Assembly (NCBI GenBank): GCA_934726455.1
Contig: CAKVDS010000008.1
Coordinates: 1 to 63,672, forward strand
DNA from: an uncultured Bacteroidales bacterium
GTDB taxonomy: Bacteria; Bacteroidota; Bacteroidia; Bacteroidales; UBA932
Length of the DNA stretch: 63,672 nucleotides
Direction of reading: 5' to 3'
Both the position numbers and the translations under genes were made by a program. This document shows positions 56,778 through 63,672 of this stretch, one piece after another. The notes beneath the pieces were generated by a model that worked only from the letters and a program-made list of their open reading frames with translations, made no database searches and was not told the DNA's origin. Numbering within the stretch: position 1 is the first letter of the stretch; every line of letters begins with the position of its first letter.

Positions 56778-58241
56778 ATGAAAAAAATACTGATGGGGGC
56801 TGTAGCCCTTGCCTATTTAGTGTCTATGTCCGGTGTGGCCTCTGCCCAGAGCAGCACCTCCCGCAGCGGCAAACCTTTTATCCACGACCCGTCCACGATA
56901 ATGCTCTGTGACGGCAAATATTACACTTTCGGCACCGGCGGCGGGGGACTGATCTCCGAGGACGGATGGCTCTGGAACGGCGGAGCCGTGCGTCCGGGCG
57001 GTGGCGCTGCACCTGATGCCATAAAGATAGGAGACCGTTATCTCATCGCATACAGTGCGACCGGAGGCGGACTTGGCGGTGGACATGCAGGCAGAGTGCT
57101 GACAATGTGGAACAAGACCCTTGATCCGAATTCTCCGGATTTCAAATATACCGAGCCGATTGAGGTCGCCAGCTCCCTCGTGGACGAGGACTGCGATGCC
57201 ATTGACGCAGGTCTCCTGCTCGACCCGACGGACGGCCGTCTGTGGCTTACTTACGGAACATATTTCGGTTTCATCCGTCTTGTGGAGCTTGACCCTGCTA
57301 CCGGTGCGAGGGTTGAGGGCAACGAGCCTGTAAATGTTGCCATCGACTGTGAAGCCACGACTCTCATGTACCGCAACGGCTGGTATTATCTTCTCGGAAC
57401 CCACGGCACCTGCTGCGACGGGGCAAATTCAACCTACAATATAGTGGTGGGCCGTTCACGCAAGGTCACGGGGCCTTATCTTGACAATGTCGGACGCGAC
57501 ATGCTCCGCGGAGGCGGCAAGATGGTGCTCGCTGCCCACGACAGGGTCACCGGCCCGGGACATTTCGGACGTTATATAGAAGAGGAGGGTGTCGAGAAGA
57601 TGTCCTGCCACTTCGAGGCTGACCTTGACAGGAGCGGCCGCAGCGTGCTCGGTATCCGTCCTCTGCTCTGGAAGAACGACTGGCCTGTAGCCGGAGAACT
57701 TTTCAAGGACGGCACTTACGAGATCGAATCCGAGCGCAGGGGTTATGCCCTTGAACTTGCGGTGGACTTCGTACGTATGGCAGGCGGGATGCGCGGCTTC
57801 TGGCGCAACAACGACGAGCCTGAGGTCATCGTCGAGGATCAGAAACTCGAAGAGGTTATCGGGACTTGGCCGGAGGGCAATATCGATGTCCGTATCGGCG
57901 ACTACATGTTCAGACCTCATCAGAAGTGGACCATAACTGCGGTCCCTGATGCAGGAGGCTATCTTGGCGCTCCATACTATAAGATCGTGATCGAAGGCAC
58001 CGAGCGCGCTCTCGCGGCCGCAGAAGGTGCGGAACTCGTGACCGTCCCTCAGTTCACCGGAGCGGCAGAGCAGCTCTGGAGGATAGAGCAGCTCACTGAC
58101 GGCACCTACCGTATAATGCCTAAGAGCGTCCCTGGTACAGATGAAAAATATGCTCTCATCTCCATCGCCGACAGCACACCGGCCCTTGGCAAGTTTGACA
58201 TGAACAGCGACAATTCCAAGTGGAATTTCCGTAATCACTGA
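56778..58241 (+). CDS. GH43 arabinan-type hydrolase with ricin-like C-terminus
   Basis: A secreted 487-residue five-bladed beta-propeller enzyme. The start at 56778 gives a normal signal peptide (MKKILMG to ASAQ); upstream codons are in the previous gene. The catalytic residues are D37 (HDPS), D143 (AIDAG) and E192 (CEATTL). Residues about 320-487 look like a lipocalin-like blade plus a ricin-type region. GH43 enzymes cleave alpha-L-arabinose or beta-D-xylose linkages; endo-arabinanase is most likely. It pairs with the secreted protein upstream. No SusC/SusD genes are near. Confidence 0.82.
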   Translation: MKKILMGAVALAYLVSMSGVASAQSSTSRSGKPFIHDPSTIMLCDGKYYTFGTGGGGLISEDGWLWNGGAVRPGGGAAPDAIKIGDRYLIAYSATGGGLGGGHAGRVLTMWNKTLDPNSPDFKYTEPIEVASSLVDEDCDAIDAGLLLDPTDGRLWLTYGTYFGFIRLVELDPATGARVEGNEPVNVAIDCEATTLMYRNGWYYLLGTHGTCCDGANSTYNIVVGRSRKVTGPYLDNVGRDMLRGGGKMVLAAHDRVTGPGHFGRYIEEEGVEKMSCHFEADLDRSGRSVLGIRPLLWKNDWPVAGELFKDGTYEIESERRGYALELAVDFVRMAGGMRGFWRNNDEPEVIVEDQKLEEVIGTWPEGNIDVRIGDYMFRPHQKWTITAVPDAGGYLGAPYYKIVIEGTERALAAAEGAELVTVPQFTGAAEQLWRIEQLTDGTYRIMPKSVPGTDEKYALISIADSTPALGKFDMNSDNSKWNFRNH

Positions 58242-58265
58242 TCCCTTTCGTAAACAACATCACGA

Positions 58266-58296
58266 GGGGCTGGCCAATATCTGGTCAGCCCCTTTT
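58266..58296. terminator. Terminator after the GH43 gene
   Basis: GGGGCTGGCCA and TGGTCAGCCCC form an 11-bp stem (one G-U) around ATATC, followed by TTTT. It serves both convergent genes. Confidence 0.88.
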
Positions 58297-58311
58297 AAGA
58301 TTCTATGCTTC

Positions 58312-60075
58312 TTAAACCGGGAGAGTCTTCTCGCGCAGCCACCCTGCAATCTCCTCAGGAAGCATCGGGCTGAGGGTGCGGCAGACCCGTTCATTGTAGG
58401 CGTTCAGCCATTCCAGTTCATCTTTGTCGAGCAGGGACTTTTCCAATGCGGATGTGTCGAAGTGGCAGAGGGTCAGAGGTTCGAATTTGAGCCATCTTCC
58501 GAATTCGTTGCTGCCGTCCGCTACGCAGAGCAGAAGATTCTCGTGCCTCACGCCGTGCAGGCCTTCACGGTAGATGCCCGGTTCGTCTGATATGATCATC
58601 CCCGGCTCAAGCGGGATCGGATTGAGGTTCTGCCGTATGTCCTGCGGGCCTTCGTGAACCCCGAGGAAGAATCCCACTCCATGTCCTGTGCCGTGCCCGA
58701 AGTTCCGTTTGCTCTTCCAGAGCGGCTCTCTTGCCAGCGCGTCAATTCTGCACCCCGGCGTCCCTTCCGGAAATACCGCCATGGCAAGAGCTATGTGTCC
58801 TTTCAGTACGAGAGTATAGTCTTCCCTTTCGAGCGGGGTGCATTTGCCGAGAGGTACGGTGCGTGTTATGTCTGTTGTCCCGAGGGTGTATTGTCCGCCG
58901 GAGTCACACAGATACAATCCGCAGTCCTTCAGCACCGGCGCGTCTTCTTTAGGAGTGATGTAGTGGGGAAGCGCGGCACCTGGTCCGTAGGCGGAGATGG
59001 TCTCGAAACTGTCACCGCGATATTCTCCGATACAAGCCCTGAGACTTCCGAGTTTCAGGGCGGCCTTCCGTTCGTCTATCTCCATCCCGGCTTCTACGGA
59101 CTTTTCCAGCCAGTAGAGGAATCTTTCCATCGCCAGCCCGTCCTTGACGTGGATTTCCTTCATGGATTCGATCTCGTCCGGATTCTTGACCGCCTTCCAC
59201 AGACCAACCGGGCTTGTCGTGTCCACGATGGCGTTGCCTCTGGCCGTCAGAGAGGAGAAGATGTCGAAATTAAGCTTGCTGCTGTCTATGCAGAGCCGTC
59301 CCTGCACCTCTTCTCCGATATAGTCAATGTCCGTGTACGGAAGCGCCTCTATGCCTTCGGCTTCGAGGATGCTCAGTGTGGCCCTTGTCTCCGGATCCTC
59401 TACGTCGCCTTTGAGCACATACCACAGCACTCTGTCTGCCGTCACCAGCAGATAGCTGATGACGAGAGGGTTATATTCGATGTCCGAGGCTCTTACGTTC
59501 AGCGTCCAGGCTATCTCGTCAAGCGCGGTGAGGAGAATTCCGTCGTACTGCCTGTCCCGCAGAAATGTCCGTATCCTTTCGAGCTTGCTGGCTCTGGCTT
59601 CTCCTGTCTGCACCGTAAAGATTGGAGTCTGAGGGACCGGAGGCCTGTCTGTCCAAAACCTGCCCAGCATGTCAGGTACACTGACCACCGTTCCCGGCAG
59701 GCTGGAAGCGAAGTCCGCGCTCACGCAGTATCCGTCTACTGCCACGATGCAGTCTTCACCCGATTGTCTGCTGATCCATTCCGGTATAGGCACCTCTTCG
59801 GGCACTCTCGTCTTGTGCAATTCCACTCCGCTGCCTTCCAGCTGTTTTACCGCCTGGATAAAATATCTGCTGTCGGTCCAGAGCCCCGCATGGTCGGCCG
59901 TGACGACAACGTCACCGGCTTCTCCCGTGAAGCCGCACAACCATTCTACCTGTTTCCATCTGTCAGCGGGGTACTCGCTGCCGTGCGGGTCGGAACCGGT
60001 GATTATCACAGCGTCCCACCCCTTGGAGCGCATCATTTCCCGGAGCGCCCCGATTCTGGAAGAAAAGATGTTCAT
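58312..60075 (-). CDS. pepP: Xaa-Pro aminopeptidase (M24B)
   Basis: Removes an N-terminal residue preceding proline. The 587-residue protein has two N-terminal creatinase-type domains and a C-terminal pita-bread metallopeptidase. Metal ligands are in DSGGQYTLGTTDITR (two Asp), FGHGTGHGVGFFLGVHEGP (His), ISDEPGIY and HENLLL (Glu). It is the longer form known from Bacteroidota and eukaryotes. It is divergent from dus. Confidence 0.9.
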   Translation of the reverse strand: MNIFSSRIGALREMMRSKGWDAVIITGSDPHGSEYPADRWKQVEWLCGFTGEAGDVVVTADHAGLWTDSRYFIQAVKQLEGSGVELHKTRVPEEVPIPEWISRQSGEDCIVAVDGYCVSADFASSLPGTVVSVPDMLGRFWTDRPPVPQTPIFTVQTGEARASKLERIRTFLRDRQYDGILLTALDEIAWTLNVRASDIEYNPLVISYLLVTADRVLWYVLKGDVEDPETRATLSILEAEGIEALPYTDIDYIGEEVQGRLCIDSSKLNFDIFSSLTARGNAIVDTTSPVGLWKAVKNPDEIESMKEIHVKDGLAMERFLYWLEKSVEAGMEIDERKAALKLGSLRACIGEYRGDSFETISAYGPGAALPHYITPKEDAPVLKDCGLYLCDSGGQYTLGTTDITRTVPLGKCTPLEREDYTLVLKGHIALAMAVFPEGTPGCRIDALAREPLWKSKRNFGHGTGHGVGFFLGVHEGPQDIRQNLNPIPLEPGMIISDEPGIYREGLHGVRHENLLLCVADGSNEFGRWLKFEPLTLCHFDTSALEKSLLDKDELEWLNAYNERVCRTLSPMLPEEIAGWLREKTLPV

Positions 60076-60097
60076 CGTTTTTCGAGATACTTACGGG

Positions 60098-60114
60098 CAA
60101 ATATACTATTTTTG
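60098..60114. promoter_or_regulatory. Overlapping divergent promoter boxes for pepP and dus
   Basis: TATATTTG on the minus strand (60098-60105) and TATTTTTG on the plus strand (60107-60114) are one base apart and point in opposite directions. The dus box ends 6 nt before its ATG. No convincing -33 boxes. Confidence 0.55.
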
Positions 60115-60120
60115 TATGTT

Positions 60121-61119
60121 ATGAAGATAGGGAACATCGATCTCGGGGAGAAACCTCTGCTTCTGGCTCCGATGGAGGACATCACCGATGCCTCGTTCCG
60201 CCTGCTCTGCCGCGAGCAGGGGGCTGATATGGTCTATACCGAGTTCATTCCTTCTGACGGGCTTATAAGAGATGCCTCCAAGGCTCTGGCCAAGCTCCGC
60301 ACGTATGACGAAGAGGCCCCTGTGGGGATACAGATCTATGGTCACATACCCGAATCCATGGTGGATGCGGCGCGGATGGCCGACAGGGCCGCAGAACTTG
60401 TCGGAGGCCACGGAGCTGATGTGATTGACATCAACTTCGGCTGCCCGGTGACAAAGATTGCCGGACGGGGTGCCGGCTCCGGCATGATGCGCTATCCAGA
60501 CAAGATGGTCGCCATCACCAAGGCTGTCGTGGAGGCTGTGGGCAAACCTGTCACGGTCAAGACACGTCTTGGTTGGGATGAGAATTCCAAGATAATACCA
60601 GAATTGGCTGAACGTCTTCAGGATGTGGGAATCAGCGCCCTCACCGTGCATGGTCGCACACGTTGCCAGATGTACAAGGGGGCGGCCGACTGGACGTTGA
60701 TCGGGCAGATCAAGAGCAATCCGAGGATCCATATCCCCATCATCGGCAACGGCGACATCACCGACGGGCCGTCAGCCGCAGCCGCCTTTGCCCGCTATGG
60801 TGTGGACGGGATAATGATCGGGCGCGCCACTTTCGGACATCCGTGGATATTCCGGGAGATCAAATATTATATGGAGCACGGCGAGAAGATGCCGGAGCCT
60901 TCCGTGCGGGAGAAGGTCGAGCTCGCAAAGCGCCATCTTGCCCTCTCTCTGGCGCAGAAAGGGGAGCCCAGGGGCATCTATGAGATGCGCAGGCATCTGT
61001 CCTGCTACTTCAAAGGCCTGCCGGACTTCAAAGAGACGAGGATGAGGATGGTCACGACTTTGGACAAGGACGAGCTTTACTCTATTTTGGATTATATTTG
61101 CATGCGATATGACGATTGA
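60121..61119 (+). CDS. dus: tRNA-dihydrouridine synthase
   Basis: Dus reduces uridines in tRNA D loops using FMN. The 332-residue TIM barrel starts MKIGNIDLGEKPLLLAPMEDITD and contains DVIDINFGCPVTKIAGRGAGSGMM with the catalytic Cys in FGCP, ALTVHGRTRCQMYKG and VDGIMIGRATFGHPWIF. The ATG at 60121 is chosen although the same frame is open for another 1.4 kb upstream, antisense to pepP. It overlaps lpxK by 11 bp. Confidence 0.94.
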   Translation: MKIGNIDLGEKPLLLAPMEDITDASFRLLCREQGADMVYTEFIPSDGLIRDASKALAKLRTYDEEAPVGIQIYGHIPESMVDAARMADRAAELVGGHGADVIDINFGCPVTKIAGRGAGSGMMRYPDKMVAITKAVVEAVGKPVTVKTRLGWDENSKIIPELAERLQDVGISALTVHGRTRCQMYKGAADWTLIGQIKSNPRIHIPIIGNGDITDGPSAAAAFARYGVDGIMIGRATFGHPWIFREIKYYMEHGEKMPEPSVREKVELAKRHLALSLAQKGEPRGIYEMRRHLSCYFKGLPDFKETRMRMVTTLDKDELYSILDYICMRYDD

Positions 61120-62248
61120 CAGGATTATTCTGTTTCCCTATTACCTGAGTCTGAAGTTGCGGGACAGGTTCTATAGAAGACGCGAAGATAAACTTTTCAC
61201 GCCTGAAGTGCCCACCGTGTGTGTCGGAAACATCACCGCCGGCGGCACGGGGAAGACTCCTCATGTGGAGATGATTCTCGGCATGCTTCTCGAAAGCCCG
61301 GAGTGGAAGGGGCGGAACATCGCTATGCTCTCCAGAGGCTATATGAGGGAAAGCAAAGGCTTTCAGCAGGTCACAAAAGACGGCAGCGCAGCTCTTTTTG
61401 GAGATGAACCGTTGCAGATAAAGAAGAAGTTTCCCGAGGTTACGGTGGCTGTGGACAAGAACAGGGTCGAGGGCTGCACTCTTCTGTGTGACCCCTCAAG
61501 GCTCAACGCCAAGCGTTATTCCAAATGCTGGGACAAGAATTTCCCGGAAGCTGACTACATCGTGCTTGATGATGCTTTCCAATACCGTAAGCTCCGTCCT
61601 GCGCTGAACGTGGTGCTCGTGGACTGGGGCCGGCCGGTTTTTCGGGACAGCCTGCTGCCGTTCGGACGGCTGCGAGACCTCAAGGAGCGGATGTATGATG
61701 CGGATATTCTGATTGTCACCAAGTGTCCTCCTGATCTTGATGACAACGCCAAGACCGCGTTTGTGCTTTCTCAGGGTTTCACTTCATTTGATGCTGCGGC
61801 ATGCAGTGCCGTATGTCCGGACGGGAAAGAATGTACCGTGCTCTTTTCGTATATCAGCTACGCCCAGATCCATGGTGTCTACCCGGAGACAGAGCCGCGT
61901 TATGTCTATGCCAAGAAAGCGATTCTGGTAAGCGGGATCGCCAAGGACGCACCTCTTCGCAATTACTTGAGCGACTTCTACAAGATAGCCAAAAGGTTCA
62001 GTTTCCCTGACCATCATAAATACACGTGGTCGGATATCAACGCCGTCAAGTCGTCTCTCCGCAAAAATCCTACTGCCGCCATCATCACGACTGAGAAGGA
62101 CGTGCAGCGGCTGCTTGATTTCAGCGGGATGCCGCCGGAGATCCGCCAGAGACTGCTGGTCGCCCCGATAGAAGCAAAATTCCTCTCCGGGAGGGAGAGG
62201 AATCTGTTCTATGAAAAAATTGTAGGGCTTAAGCCTATACGGTCATGA
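61109..62248 (+). CDS. lpxK: Tetraacyldisaccharide 4'-kinase
   Basis: LpxK adds the 4' phosphate to lipid A precursor in the inner membrane. The 379-residue protein has an N-terminal helix with PYYLSLKLRDRFYRRRE, the P-loop VGNITAGGTGKTPH, the FGDEPLQI region and DDAFQYRKLRPALNVVLVDW. The end overlaps the convergent frr by 14 bp. Confidence 0.92.
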   Translation: MTIDRIILFPYYLSLKLRDRFYRRREDKLFTPEVPTVCVGNITAGGTGKTPHVEMILGMLLESPEWKGRNIAMLSRGYMRESKGFQQVTKDGSAALFGDEPLQIKKKFPEVTVAVDKNRVEGCTLLCDPSRLNAKRYSKCWDKNFPEADYIVLDDAFQYRKLRPALNVVLVDWGRPVFRDSLLPFGRLRDLKERMYDADILIVTKCPPDLDDNAKTAFVLSQGFTSFDAAACSAVCPDGKECTVLFSYISYAQIHGVYPETEPRYVYAKKAILVSGIAKDAPLRNYLSDFYKIAKRFSFPDHHKYTWSDINAVKSSLRKNPTAAIITTEKDVQRLLDFSGMPPEIRQRLLVAPIEAKFLSGRERNLFYEKIVGLKPIRS

Positions 62249-62804
62249 TGTCCTTTTCTTTGGCTGCCACGAGTTCGTCTACTGCTTTCACCTTCTTGTC
62301 GGTGATCTTCTGAATTTCTGTTTCAGCCTCTTTCTGTGTGTCCTCAGGAAGTCCGTCGTTTTTCTGGGCTTTCTTCAACAGGTCCATACCGTCCCTGCGC
62401 GCGTTGCGCACCACTATCTTGGCGTTTTCGCCTGCGCCTTTCGCTTTCTTGATAAGTTCCTTGCGGCGGTCTTCGGTCAAAGCCGGCACTGTGCAGCGGA
62501 TGACTTCACCATTGTTCTGAGGTGTGAATCCGAGGTTGGCGTCTATTATGGCTTTCTCGATCTTCGGAATCATGCTCTTTTCCCATGGCTGGATGGCCAG
62601 GGTCTTGGCATCAGGTGCGGTTATTGAGGCTACCTGCGGCACCGGAGTCGGCGTGCCATAATAGTCTACAGTAACATTGTTGAATATCAACGGGTTGGCC
62701 TTTCCTACCCTGAATGACTTGAGATCCTCTTCGAGGAAGCGTACAGCCTCGTCCATCTTGGACTCGGTCTGATTGATGATTTCGATGGCTTTATCTGTCA
62801 ACAT
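62235..62804 (-). CDS. frr: Ribosome recycling factor
   Basis: RRF splits post-termination ribosomes together with EF-G. The 189-residue protein has the three-helix bundle and small beta domain: FRVGKANPLIFNNVTVDYYGTPTPVPQVASI, LAIQPWEKSMIPKIEKAI and RKELIKKAKGAGENAKIVVRNARRDGMD. It is 12 nt downstream of pyrH, a conserved pairing. Confidence 0.96.
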   Translation of the reverse strand: MLTDKAIEIINQTESKMDEAVRFLEEDLKSFRVGKANPLIFNNVTVDYYGTPTPVPQVASITAPDAKTLAIQPWEKSMIPKIEKAIIDANLGFTPQNNGEVIRCTVPALTEDRRKELIKKAKGAGENAKIVVRNARRDGMDLLKKAQKNDGLPEDTQKEAETEIQKITDKKVKAVDELVAAKEKDIMTV

Positions 62805-62816
62805 TGTCTGATGTGT

Positions 62817-63515
62817 TTATGCGTGTACTGTCGTGCCTATCTTCTCCCCGTTGAGGACCCGCGCGAGGTTGCCTTTTTCTTCTACATTGAACACTATGAT
62901 AGGTACCGGCCCTTGTTCGCACAGCGCGAAAGCTGTGGCGTCCATCACTTTCAAGTGGTCTGAAAGGGCTTTGGTGAAAGTGAGCTCTTCGTATTTGACG
63001 GCATCAGGATGCTTTTCCGGATCGGCTGTATAGACCCCGTCCACGCGCGTGCCTTTGAGAAGGGCGTCCGCTCCTATTTCAAGGGCGCGGAGCGCTGCTC
63101 CGGAATCGGTGGTGAAGAACGGGTTGCCGGTGCCTCCCGAGATGAGCGCGACTCCGCCGTCTTCGAGCAGGGAGACGACATCTTCTTTCCTGTAATAATG
63201 GGCGATAGGGGTCATCGGAGTGGCGGTGAAGACTTCGGCTCTCAATCCTTCAGATCTGAGGGCGCAGGCCAGCCCGAGAGAATTTATCACGGTGGCGAGC
63301 ATGCCCATGCGGTCGCCTGTGATCCTGTCGAATCCGGACCCCAGTCCCTGAAGCCCGCGGAAGATGTTGCCGCCTCCGTTGACTATCGCGACCTGATGTC
63401 CGGCTTTTACCGCAGCGGCTATCTCTTTTGCGTATCTTACCAGGCTTTCTGAATCAATGCCCTTGCCTGACGGGCCTCCGAGGCTTTCGCCGCTAAGTTT
63501 CAGCAATACTCTCAT
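62817..63515 (-). CDS. pyrH: UMP kinase
   Basis: PyrH makes UDP from UMP. The 232-residue protein starts MRVLLKLSGESLGG and contains VAIVNGGGNIFRG, ATVINSLGLACAL, GGTGNPFFTTDSGAALRA and TRVDGVYTADPEK, all diagnostic. The ATG at 63515 is preferred; a TTG seven codons earlier overlaps the promoter box. It precedes frr, as in most bacteria, but rpsB and tsf are not present upstream. Confidence 0.95.
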   Translation of the reverse strand: MRVLLKLSGESLGGPSGKGIDSESLVRYAKEIAAAVKAGHQVAIVNGGGNIFRGLQGLGSGFDRITGDRMGMLATVINSLGLACALRSEGLRAEVFTATPMTPIAHYYRKEDVVSLLEDGGVALISGGTGNPFFTTDSGAALRALEIGADALLKGTRVDGVYTADPEKHPDAVKYEELTFTKALSDHLKVMDATAFALCEQGPVPIIVFNVEEKGNLARVLNGEKIGTTVHA

Positions 63516-63533
63516 ATCCGAATGTTTGGAAAA

Positions 63534-63541
63534 CAAATGTA
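63534..63541 (-). promoter_or_regulatory. Predicted pyrH promoter box
   Basis: TACATTTG on the minus strand matches the -7 consensus and gives a leader of about 15 nt to the ATG at 63515. Confidence 0.5.
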
Positions 63542-63672
63542 TTTGAAAATTATGAAACTTGCAAGATTAGAACTATATTTGCAACCCCGTACAACTCCAT
63601 CTTTGACACTTCCTTTTGGAGAGAATAGGCCCCCAGACCGCTGAGGAGGCGATTTGGGGGTCTGCGGTTTTG
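63542..63672 (+). promoter_or_regulatory. Promoter box and structured leader at the window end
   Basis: No gene is recognised. TATATTTG at 63574-63581 is a plus-strand -7 box. Downstream, CCCCC (63630-63634) can pair with GGGGG (63656-63660), or CAGACC (63634-63639) with GGTCTG (63659-63664); the two pairings exclude each other. The served gene lies beyond the window. Confidence 0.4.

Noticed and set aside
58654..60120. A 1.4-kb open extension of the dus frame, antisense to pepP, giving an apparent 821-residue protein
   Set aside because: The N-terminal part is the complement of a clear M24B aminopeptidase and shows no family features; dus has a normal start at 60121 with its own promoter box.

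Overview
This window is chromosomal DNA of a member of the Bacteroidota, most likely order Bacteroidales. The evidence is the repeated Bacteroidota-type promoters (TTTG, about 19-20 bp, then TAnnTTTG), a fimbrillin-like lipoprotein, DUF4270, DUF4294 and DUF3098 proteins, a GT5-only glycogen synthase homologue, S16 and L17 with long Ala/Glu tails, and the TupA-type ATP-grasp and DUF616 surface-glycan genes. The genus cannot be fixed from the sequence alone.

Layout. 1-2616: the right part of an IS21-family element (istA, istB, a third small ORF, a strong palindrome and tandem end repeats). 2708-4389: an unfamiliar cassette of a coiled-coil protein, a 31-residue membrane peptide, a DUF4112 membrane protein and a cysteine-rich protein with UDG-like motifs. 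4570-10433 (minus): a tightly overlapping operon read cdaA, mutS2, yraN, manC, aminotransferase. 10562-14441: the first half of the S10 ribosomal protein operon (L3 to S3), without rpsJ. 14469-24166: about 10 kb of unrelated genes (thioredoxin-like lipoprotein, uvrC, pnuC, acpP, DUF4270, GT5 protein, ftsX, DUF3098, uppP, lpxH, DUF4294) splitting that operon. 24481-34996: the rest of S10 plus the spc and alpha operons (L16 to L17), with its own promoter.

34997-37910 (minus): aroB followed by a fused aroD-aroA gene. Two hairpins that can terminate rplQ transcripts lie inside the fusion gene. 37993-38077: tRNA-Leu(CAA), then a cluster of degenerate structured repeats, an inverted-octamer pair and promoter, a 43-codon gene with a G9 tract at its start, and a fimbrillin-like lipoprotein. 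40167-42959 (minus): a 668-residue coiled-coil lipoprotein and an outer-membrane barrel protein. 43033-43063: a perfect 14-bp inverted repeat between divergent promoters. 43107-45139: an ATPase and an EamA transporter.

45187-49361: sufB, pnuC, sufC, a short sufD and ispE. 49393-55981: a surface-glycan block (DUF975, a flippase/ATP-grasp fusion, DUF616, two GT2 enzymes) that encloses rpsP-rimM. 56081-58241: a secreted beta-sandwich protein and a GH43 arabinanase-like enzyme. 58312-63515: aminopeptidase P, dus, lpxK, frr and pyrH.

The strongest candidates for something undescribed are the covarying structured repeats after the tRNA, the Wzx-TupA fusion, the coiled-coil lipoprotein/barrel pair with its palindromic control region, the 2708-4389 cassette, and the group of genes whose predicted promoters leave almost no 5' leader (cdaA, the GT5 gene, sufB, dus, DUF4294).
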